Part shown: piece after piece, positions 34,594 through 42,300 of the stretch | Layout of the letters: each line of letters starts with the position of its first letter | How positions within the stretch are numbered: the stretch's first letter is position 1 | The notes under the pieces: generated by a model | The model's input: the letters and a program-made list of their open reading frames with translations, nothing else | The model's database searches: none | What the model was told of the DNA's origin: nothing | Made by a program: the position numbers and the translations under genes | Assembly (NCBI GenBank): GCA_965116695.1 | Contig: OZ220706.1 | Span: 2,604,001 to 2,668,000, forward strand | Length of the DNA stretch: 64,000 bases | From: JAJDTT01 sp965116695 | Lineage (GTDB): Bacteria; Acidobacteriota; UBA6911; RPQK01; JAJDTT01 | Reading direction: 5' to 3'

Positions 34594-35481
34594 TCAGCAC
34601 AGTCCGTAACGCACAGCGAGCAAGAGCTTCCGGAACCGCGTCAGCCGCGTCGCGACGTCGATCCGCGTCCATCCCCGCTCTTCCAGGCGATCGAGCAATT
34701 CCCGGTACACCGCCATCATGAGAACGGCAGGCCGAATCCTCCGCCATCCGAACTCCGCGATCACCCGTTCGGTCTCCGCGTAGTAACCTCGAGCGAGACC
34801 GGCCAGCTCGGCGCAGGCTCCGCCGAAGCCCGGATGACTCAGGATTGCGTTCAACGACGTGGCGGCGACACCGTGCTTGCCGAGCAGCTCCAGCGGGACG
34901 TAGAGGCGCTGCGACTCCGCATCCGCCTTCAGGTCGCGAAGAATGTTCGTCAGTTGCAGAGCGTTCCCCAGCGTCTCGGCGATCTGATATCCGGGGTTTC
35001 TCGGCACGCCGAAGGCATGGATGGACAATCTGCCGACGGCTCCGGCGACCCTGCGGCAATAGTGCAGCAAATCATCCAGATTCTGCATCCGCACGGCAGG
35101 TCCGGAATCGATTTCCATACCCTCGATCACCGCCAGGAATTCCTCCTGAGGCAAGTTGTAAAGACGCACCGGCTTCAACAGAGCCCTCGTGGTCGGCCAA
35201 TTCGGCTCCCCGGCATAGAGGCAGTCGATCTCTTGCCTCCAATCCGCCAGCGCTCGCCTCTTGTCGGCGGTTTCGCCCGGTTCGTCGGCAATGTCGTCGA
35301 CTTCCCGGCAGAACGCGTAAATGGCGTAGATCGCACGGCGGCGCTCCGCGGATAGCGCCCTCATGCCCCACAGGAACGACGTGCCCGATCGCGCCACGAC
35401 GCGCCTCACGTGATCCGCAGGCTTGACCTGATGCCCCGGCCGACTGCCCGGACCGGCTTGGGATCGAGATGCCGTCGTCAC
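34594..35481 (-). CDS. hpnD: Presqualene diphosphate synthase HpnD
   Basis: 295 residues of the squalene/phytoene synthase family. Two Asp-rich motifs bind the diphosphate magnesium ions: FCREVDDIADE near residue 60 and LTNILRDLKADAESQRLYVP. SFLWGMRALSAERRRAIYAIY is the conserved first helix. HpnD condenses two farnesyl diphosphates to presqualene diphosphate. The gene is 91 bp after hpnC and 12 bp before hpnE, in the usual C-D-E order. About 30 residues at the N-terminus (SQAGPGSRPGHQVKPADHVR) are longer than usual. An internal start is possible, but no better ribosome site was seen. Confidence 0.92.
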   Translation of the reverse strand: MTTASRSQAGPGSRPGHQVKPADHVRRVVARSGTSFLWGMRALSAERRRAIYAIYAFCREVDDIADEPGETADKRRALADWRQEIDCLYAGEPNWPTTRALLKPVRLYNLPQEEFLAVIEGMEIDSGPAVRMQNLDDLLHYCRRVAGAVGRLSIHAFGVPRNPGYQIAETLGNALQLTNILRDLKADAESQRLYVPLELLGKHGVAATSLNAILSHPGFGGACAELAGLARGYYAETERVIAEFGWRRIRPAVLMMAVYRELLDRLEERGWTRIDVATRLTRFRKLLLAVRYGLC

Positions 35482-35572
35482 GTTGTCAGCATTCCGGCGA
35501 CAGAAATCGTCAGGTCAAACAACCGATGCCGCGCCGGCCCTCCAGCTCGCGTTTCTCTACCGGGGCGCAAGA

Positions 35573-36460
35573 TCATGAAGGGATTCCGCCTCCCGTGCGC
35601 CGGCGCCAAACCCTCCGGAGGAGGGTCCGGCCGATTCCTCTCAAACAGCAGGCCGCGTATTGAGCCGGGGTCAGCACCACACGTTCCGCCAACGGATCCC
35701 GCCGGCGCAACTCGTTGCTGAGCTTCCTGGCGATGGACACGATCACGGCCGTCTCCATGGCGAAACGGAGGTTGCGGAATTGATCCGGCAGGCCATCAGC
35801 CGACTCCAACAACTTCTCGGTAGCATCGAGGCATCGATCCAGCACTTGCCTGAGTGCCGGAGTCGAACGCCCGCGGCCCAGCGCCTCGACTCCGGCCCCG
35901 GCTTCCGCCATCCAGTTCTGAGGAAGATAGACCCGGTTCAACGAATCGTAGTCATCGCCGCAGTCCTGAAGGTGGTTGAGCACCTGGAGTGCGTTGCAAA
36001 GGGCGTCGCAAGCCGGATACGCGGTTTTCGACTCGCCATGAAGGTCGACCAGGTAGCGCCCCACGGGCGCTGCCGAGAGATCGCAGTAACCGATGAGATC
36101 ATTCCAGTCGGCATAGCGCAGTTTGGTCGCATCCTGTCTGAAGGCGCGGGTCAGATCGACACAGTGCCGACGCGTGACCTGCTTGATTTCCAGACTGCGG
36201 CGGACGTCGTGAGCTTTGCGAAAAGCCGGATCACCGTTATCGGCGCCCCTCACCGCCCTGGCGAAGCCGTCGAGCCGCTCGATCTTGTCGCACGGATCCA
36301 GGTCAGGGTTGTCGGCGATATCGTCGATCGCCCGGGCATAGGCGTAGAAGGCAGCAATATGAGGTCTCAGGTGTGCCGGCAACAACCAGGATCCGACGGG
36401 GAAGTTCTCATCGGTCGCGCCTTTGCCGGACGGCGTCTCCATGGCAGCGGCCCTGTCCAT
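35573..36460 (-). CDS. hpnC: Squalene synthase-like HpnC
   Basis: 295 residues, paralogous in fold to HpnD. Conserved elements: ENFPVGSWLLPAHLRPHIAA at the N-terminus (the HpnC signature), FYAYARAIDDIADNPDL and LNHLQDCGDDYDSLNRVYLP, the two Asp-rich metal sites. HpnC converts presqualene diphosphate to hydroxysqualene in the HpnCDE route. ATG 36460 is taken; Met7 (METPSGKG) is an alternative. It is the first of three co-directional genes. The upstream neighbour is the RsbW-like gene, about 180 bp away, so hpnCDE probably has its own promoter. Confidence 0.92.
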   Translation of the reverse strand: MDRAAAMETPSGKGATDENFPVGSWLLPAHLRPHIAAFYAYARAIDDIADNPDLDPCDKIERLDGFARAVRGADNGDPAFRKAHDVRRSLEIKQVTRRHCVDLTRAFRQDATKLRYADWNDLIGYCDLSAAPVGRYLVDLHGESKTAYPACDALCNALQVLNHLQDCGDDYDSLNRVYLPQNWMAEAGAGVEALGRGRSTPALRQVLDRCLDATEKLLESADGLPDQFRNLRFAMETAVIVSIARKLSNELRRRDPLAERVVLTPAQYAACCLRGIGRTLLRRVWRRRTGGGIPS

Positions 36461-36638
36461 CGGGAACCCCTACGCGACCGATGGGATCGCTCGCGTGTCT
36501 GACAGCACCGGGTATCGGGCGCCCGGAGCTGCCGACGTCAGGCTATCGCGAAAGTTGCCGTCCGTTCCACCTGCGGCGCCGGCGCGGCGCGCTCGGAGCC
36601 GGGAGGATTTGCAGCAGCCGCCAAGTCGGACCTCCGCT

Positions 36639-37058
36639 TTACTTGGCCAGCTCCTTGACCAGGGTCAGATGGTTTCTGCCTCCGTCTCGGCGATAGTGCA
36701 AACTGTCCATCATGGTGCGCACCAGGTAGACGCCGAGTCCGCCCACGGCGCGATCCTTGACCGAGGAGTCCAGATCGGGCTCGGGCGCATCCTGCAACGG
36801 ATCGAAGGGACGGCCATTGTCCACGATCTCGATGGTGATCGATTCCGGTCCCGAGGTCAGCGTGATTTCGATTTCACCGAGGTCGTCGGTCCTGCCGTGA
36901 TTGATGATGTTGAGGCCCACCTCCTCAAGCACCAGATTGATTCGAAAAACCAGGTCGGCGGGCCATTTCTCGGCGTCGCCGAATTCTTCCACGGCGGCCG
37001 TGATCGTATCCAATTCTTCAGCCCTGGGTTCAACCCTCAGGGACAGCTTCCTGCTCAA
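36639..37058 (-). CDS. RsbW-like anti-sigma/serine kinase ATP-binding protein, second copy
   Basis: 139 residues from a TTG start at 37056-37058. That start was chosen because it overlaps the stop of the upstream phosphatase gene (TTGA), has GGGAG about 8 nt before it, and gives exactly the length and LSRKLSL start of the paralog at 26305-26724. The open frame reaches an ATG at 37091, but that lies inside the phosphatase gene. HATPase motifs: VLEEVGLNIINHG (N box), IEIVDNGRPFDP (G1), GGLGVYLVRTMMDSLHYRR (G2). It is predicted to be the switch kinase of the second partner-switching module. The target is unknown. Confidence 0.88.
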   Translation of the reverse strand: MSRKLSLRVEPRAEELDTITAAVEEFGDAEKWPADLVFRINLVLEEVGLNIINHGRTDDLGEIEITLTSGPESITIEIVDNGRPFDPLQDAPEPDLDSSVKDRAVGGLGVYLVRTMMDSLHYRRDGGRNHLTLVKELAK

Positions 37059-38245
37059 CGATCGCTCTCCCTTCGATAAAGCACCATACAAGTGATATCG
37101 TCCGATTGAGGAGTATCCCCGACAAAGTCCCTGACTGCCCTGAAGACCGCATTGTTGGCCTCCTCGGAATCTATCGGGGGCCCATCCGCAAAGACCTCGA
37201 ACAGCCGAGCCGTACCGAACTCTTCGCCGTCGTCGTCCATAGCCTCGGTGACGCCGTCGGTGTAGAAAATCACGGTGTCTCCGGGCGAGAGGACCACCGT
37301 GTTCTCCAGGAAATCGAGATCCGGAATCACACCCAAAGCAATCCCGCTGGTGAGAGGAAGCAGGGACGAGCGTCCGTCGGCACGGACGACGAGCGGGGAG
37401 TTGTGTCCGCCGTTGGCATAGGTCAGCTCCCCGCTGGCCGGATCATATACCGCGTACAGGAGGGTGACGAACATGGCGGCATCGTTGTCCTCGTCAAGCA
37501 GGTTGTTGACCTCCCCCAGAACCCGGCCCGGATCCAGAGTGCCGATGGCGGCGCCCTTGAGCAATGTCCGGCTCGACATCATGAAGAGCGCGGCAGGCAC
37601 TCCCTTGTCCGAAACGTCCGCAATAGCCAATCCGACCCGGCCTTGCTGGAGGTGGATGACATCGTAGAAATCTCCGCCCACGTTGCGCGCCGCCTCCATG
37701 CTGGCAGAGACTTCGTAGTCGGCGCTCTTGGGGAATTGGCTGGGAAGAATGGATTGCTGCATCTGGTTCGCCACGTTGAGTTCGTTCTGCAGCGCCACCA
37801 GCTTGTCACGCGAAGCCAGGGCCTCGCGCCACTCCCTCATGTGTTGGAGCGTCCGTTCGATGGTGATTCGAAGGTCCTTGAAGTCCAACGGCTTGGTGAC
37901 GAAGTCAAACGCTCCCCGGTTCATGGCCGTCCGGATATTCTTCATGTCGCCGTACGCCGAAATGATGACAGAACGGATATTGGGATCGACCTTGGGGATC
38001 TGCTGCAGCAACGTGAGCCCGTCCATTTGGGGCATGTTGATGTCTGACAGCACCATGTCGATGTCCTGCTCCTCGTTCAGCCGTTCGAGGGCTTCGATAC
38101 CGTTGCGGGCAAACACGAACGTGTAGCGGCCGGAGCGTATTGCCCGACGCATGCGCTGAAGCATGAGCGGCTCAAGATCCGGTTCGTCGTCCACCACCAG
38201 GATCTTGCACGGACGGTTCGTCAGGTCCAAATTGTTCGTTCCCAC
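37055..38245 (-). CDS. Receiver-SpoIIE (PP2C) phosphatase response regulator
   Basis: 396 residues. An N-terminal receiver domain (KILVVDDEPDLEP; phospho-acceptor Asp68 in MVLSDINMPQMDG; Thr/Lys switch in FDFVTKPLDF) is followed by a coiled linker (ASRDKLVALQNELNVANQMQ) and a PP2C/SpoIIE domain with its metal Asp residues in NVGGDFYDV, IADVSDKGVPAALFM, YANGGHNSPL, FYTDGVTEAMD and QSDDITCMVLY. This RsbU-type layout dephosphorylates a STAS antagonist once the receiver is phosphorylated. The STAS gene lies 194 bp upstream and the RsbW-like gene overlaps downstream. No kinase is adjacent; the one at 22938-25127 is a candidate. Confidence 0.94.
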   Translation of the reverse strand: MGTNNLDLTNRPCKILVVDDEPDLEPLMLQRMRRAIRSGRYTFVFARNGIEALERLNEEQDIDMVLSDINMPQMDGLTLLQQIPKVDPNIRSVIISAYGDMKNIRTAMNRGAFDFVTKPLDFKDLRITIERTLQHMREWREALASRDKLVALQNELNVANQMQQSILPSQFPKSADYEVSASMEAARNVGGDFYDVIHLQQGRVGLAIADVSDKGVPAALFMMSSRTLLKGAAIGTLDPGRVLGEVNNLLDEDNDAAMFVTLLYAVYDPASGELTYANGGHNSPLVVRADGRSSLLPLTSGIALGVIPDLDFLENTVVLSPGDTVIFYTDGVTEAMDDDGEEFGTARLFEVFADGPPIDSEEANNAVFRAVRDFVGDTPQSDDITCMVLYRRESDR

Positions 38246-38439
38246 TTCAGGTCTCCCGTAGACTTCGTCTTGTGCCTACTCTTTCCGATAATCCATACAC
38301 CACGTCGGGAGCCGGCTGCAGCAACTGCGTCCGTTTCCCGCCAGTGGGCGCCGTTGGGGGTCAGGTATTTTCGTTATTCGACGTTGTCGCCACCTGTCTG
38401 ACGGATACGTCCCCACAATCAAGGGTACGCGGGAGCTGC

Positions 38440-38778
38440 CTACTCGCCAAGTGCGGCGAGCGCTTCGGAACGGGTCTCATGGGTCGGGATGATCCGGTTG
38501 AAACCACTGATCTCAAAGACCTCGTCGATTGAATCCGAGAGCGAACAGACCATGAACTTCCCGCCCCGCCTCTGGAGCATCTTTGCAGCCATTAAAATGA
38601 CCCGAAGGCCCGCGCTGCTGATGTAGGAGAGAGACTGCATATCCAGGATCAAGGTATTGTCATCCCTGCCGAGCGTGGCATGCAGTGCACTCTCGAACTC
38701 ACGCGCGTTGGCGCCATCGATACGGCCCACGGCCCGGGCGATCAAGGCGCCACCTTCCCGCTCCGTGTGAACTTCCAT
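38440..38778 (-). CDS. STAS-domain anti-sigma factor antagonist, second copy
   Basis: 112 residues, a lone STAS domain. The likely phospho-acceptor is Ser55 in LSYISSAGLRVILMAAKMLQ. It shares start, length and C-terminal FEISGFNRIIPTHETRSEAL with the protein at 26892-27230, so the two arose by duplication. It is probably the substrate of the SpoIIE phosphatase and RsbW-like kinase encoded just downstream. Cross-talk between the two copies is plausible given their similarity. The 194-bp gap before the phosphatase gene may hold a separate promoter. Confidence 0.9.
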   Translation of the reverse strand: MEVHTEREGGALIARAVGRIDGANAREFESALHATLGRDDNTLILDMQSLSYISSAGLRVILMAAKMLQRRGGKFMVCSLSDSIDEVFEISGFNRIIPTHETRSEALAALGE

Positions 38779-38942
38779 TCAGCAGACTCCCTGAAATTAT
38801 GGGCCGGATTCTTGTTTCTGGCCGGGGCAACGTAACCGCACGGCATCATAGCAAAGCCGTTCCCGGTTCACAATTGGACACAAACTCGAAACCGCTAACG
38901 TACGATGTCTTCGGGGACGGGGTGGCAATCCGGACTGATTCC

Positions 38943-39137
38943 TCAGAAGGACTCCTTGGCCACGGGCATCGTGTCCTCGATGCGGCGGACACGATCCTGC
39001 AGATCTCCGATCTGTGTTTCGAGGCTGGTGATTCGGACATCCAAATGCAACTTCATCTGTTTCAGAAACCGAATCTGGCCCCGCTGGGTGACAGCCAAGT
39101 AAAGAAATCCCCCGACGAAAATCAGGTTCCAAATCAT
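38943..39137 (-). CDS. Small membrane-anchored coiled-coil protein
   Basis: 64 residues: one N-terminal membrane helix (MIWNLIFVGGFLYLAV), a short basic stretch, and a heptad-rich C-terminal helix (LDVRITSLETQIGDLQDRVR). The layout looks like a small inner-membrane protein with a cytoplasmic coiled coil, as in PspB-like or cell-envelope accessory proteins, but I do not recognise a family. A weak GAG purine site lies upstream. It follows another short frame by 6 bp and ends 164 bp before the STAS gene. The clean membrane-plus-coil pattern makes it more likely real than a chance frame. Confidence 0.5.
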   Translation of the reverse strand: MIWNLIFVGGFLYLAVTQRGQIRFLKQMKLHLDVRITSLETQIGDLQDRVRRIEDTMPVAKESF

Positions 39138-39143
39138 GTTTTC

Positions 39144-39356
39144 TTATTCTCGAAGTTCTTGTTGGACATAAGAAGAAGAGATTTTCCCGATCTGCCACCC
39201 TTTGAGCCAGAGGAATTTCTCCGGAGTTCCGTCCTCGCTCGCCAGGACTATCCGACGGGGTCCGACGCCGAGGTCGCAGAACAAGCGGTGGCCCTCCCCG
39301 GTTTCATCGTGACCGCTGCTGGGCCCTCGTGGGTGCCGGTTTTCGAGCGTCCGCAC
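39144..39356 (-). CDS. Short hypothetical protein
   Basis: 70 residues, unrecognised. The second half (GPRRIVLASEDGTPEKFLWL, then KGWQIGKISSSYVQQELRE) has a protein-like mix and mostly GC-ending codons; the first half is low in structure. It ends 6 bp before the small coiled-coil gene, so the two could be a transcript pair. It could equally be the degraded tail of a longer protein or a chance frame next to the large LRR gene. Confidence 0.35.
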   Translation of the reverse strand: MRTLENRHPRGPSSGHDETGEGHRLFCDLGVGPRRIVLASEDGTPEKFLWLKGWQIGKISSSYVQQELRE

Positions 39357-39396
39357 CCGGAGCCCGGCGCTGTGTCCGGAGGGGAGGCCGTCCCCT

Positions 39397-42300
39397 CTAA
39401 CGCGTCCAATCCTCCCGGTCCGGGATTCCGCGGCTGGTCAAAACCTCCAGACCCGGCTCCCGAGTCAGCGCCGAAACCATGTCGTCGCGGGCCAGCCGGG
39501 TGGCCCCAGAGCCGCGCAGGATGCCGCGGACCTGCCCGCTCCGAGGATTCCTAAGGATGGAGACGGGACGGTCGGCGTCCTGATCCAGGGTGACCGAACC
39601 GCCGGGTCCGGAGAGCGTGATGCCGGCCAACCGATCGGCCCACGCGGGCTGCACGGGCAGAGCGAAGGCGAAGGAGGATCCGCCATCGCCGTCCGCCACC
39701 TCCCGCATCTCGAACGCCAGCGAGAACAGTTCGTCGCCGTCACCGTTTCGTCCGGTGATCCGGTGATCGCCGGTGGAGTGCGGCAGTGAGGCCGGGGCCT
39801 TCACCACGAACGCCGGTTCCAGGAACGGTGTGCCGGCGGCGTCCACGCCACCCCACAGCAGGAGGGATCTCGCCGGAGCGGCGACCAGGGAGGACAGTCC
39901 GCCGCCAGCGGCCGTGTGCAAGCGGAAACGAAGCATGTTCGTGAAATGGTAGTCGCCGATCCACTGGGGATGACACCCGCCCATCAAATCAGACCAGGAC
40001 GACGGCACCAGGCGACCGCCCTCACGGAAATCGTAACCCCATGCGCCGATGGAACCACGGGTGTCAGGAAACGACGGATCTATGTCAGTTCGAAAAGGGC
40101 CACACGGCACATGGCCAAGATTCAGATTGTGTCCGAGTTCGTGCGCCATGAAATTTCCGTTAGGACTTGAGAAACTGGACTTGCCGGGACGGTATGCGAT
40201 GCCTCCACCGGGTCCTCCTGACATCATCCCGAGATAGTGGCCACTGGCGCCCTCCATGACCCGGATCGCTTCGGTTTCTGCCAGCAAAGTACCGCGGTTG
40301 TCACTGGAATTCAGTACCGGTTCGTGCGCGGTCACCTCGAGATCGCCGATGGGCAGCAGCGTGCGCGTGGGCCCGAGCAGTTCGTGGCTCTCGGGATTTT
40401 CGGCCATGGCGTGGACCAGGTCCACGATCGACTGGTCCGGATCCGGGCGCCAGAGGAATGGAATGAGCGTGAGGTCGAAGGTGGGCATCGACCTGACCTC
40501 CACCGCCTGCCGTCCGGTCTCCGGAACCCGCTTCGTCAGCCCGGGAACCGATCCCAGCGTTCCCTCCGGATCGATCTCGATGACCATTTCCAGGCCGGGC
40601 TGAACGATCTCAGCCGGAACTTCCGCGTTGGCCGTATTTGAGAGCGATCCCTCGTTCACTTCGGCCGGGACCGCAACGGACTTCCCCGGGATGTCCAGCA
40701 CGTAGTTCTCCCGGCCCCGGACGTAGAATCGGGCCCGGACCGGCGGGAACCTCCGGGTGGACCCTTGTGGCGCCGTCACGAACACACGTAGCAGGGCCTT
40801 CTTTCCGGCCACCAGCGGCACCGGAAACTCCCGCGACTGCACGGCTTGGGTCAAGTACGCCCTCGGCGGGAGGCCCTGGGAGCAGGGGTCCACCCGCCGT
40901 TTCCAGGCCCCTTTCAGCCAGCTCCGGGCACTCGCGTCGGAAGGGGCGCAAAGACGTGTGTCCCCGGCCAAAAGCTCCTCGAGACGGCTCAGACCCTCCA
41001 GGCGGCCGGGCACCACTCCGGAAATCCCGGCGTTTCTCGACAGGGACAGGGTGCGCAGCCGCGCCAATCCGCCCAGTTTCCGTGGGATCGGGCCCCTCAA
41101 CCGGTTGCCATCGAGGACCAGGGACTCCAGTTGGGAAAGGTTCCCCAATTGCTCCGGGATCAGGCCCGTCAACTGGTTGTCATTGAGGACCAGGGACTTC
41201 AGTTGGGAAAGGTTCCCCAATTGCTCCGGGATCGCACCCGTCAACTGGTTGTCATTCAGGTTCAGGGCCGTCAGTTGCAGGAGGTTGCCCAGTTCCGGCG
41301 GGATCCGGCCTCTCAACTGATTCTGTTGGAGGTTCAGTAACGCCATGCGGGGAAGGTTGCCCAGTTCCGGCGGGATCGCACCCGTCAACTGGTTGCGATA
41401 GGCCTGCAGGGCATACAAGTGGGGGAGGTTCCCCAGTTGCTCCGGGATCGCACTCCTCAACTGGTTGTCGTTAAGATACAGGTTTCGCAGATTGAGCAGG
41501 TTGCCCAGTTCCGGAGGGATCGGGCCGGTCAATTGATTCTGATTCAGAAAGAGATTTCTGAGAAGGGAGAGGTTCCCCAGTCCCGGTGGAATCGAACCCG
41601 TCAACTCGTTGTTATCAAGGAATAGCTCGATCAGTCTTCGGAGGCGTCCCAGTTCCGGAAAGATCGGGCCCGTGAGGCCAATTCCTGAGAGCCTTAGCCC
41701 GATCACGCGCCCGTCACTTGCGACCCTGATCCCTGACCACTCCCCCAGCGGCGCATCGGTCAGCCAGTTCTCCCTCCGGGTCCAGCTCGGCCCCCCCATT
41801 GCGTCGTAGAGTTCCACAACGAGATCGCGGTCCGTCGCCGGCGCGCATTCCATCCCGGTTCCGTCATGCGAGGCAACCGTTTCCAGCCAAGCTTGGAACC
41901 GTGCCTCAACCGGCGCACACAATTCGGTGTCGGCGTAGTGTAGAGCCTGGAGCGGGAGTCGAGCCAAGCCGAACGGCAACCTTCCTGCGAGGGCGTTGCC
42001 GCCGATCCGCAACTCGATCAGCCGGGACAGTTGGGCCAAGTTGCCCGGCACCCGGCCCTCGAGTCCGTTGTCGCTCAGATCGAGTCCGGTCACCCGGCCC
42101 AGGGAGTCGGCTTGGACTCCGTACCACTCGCTGACGGCGTTCTCCCCGAGCCAGCCGTCGGAGTGCGTCCAATCGGCTCCGCCGGTGACTTCGTAAAGGG
42201 ACTTGATCACGGCCACGTCGGACTCGTTGCAAAATGGCCCGAAGGTACCTTCGATCCCTTTCAGCCAAGTGGTGAATTCGGTTGTTCCGGGGGCGCAGAG

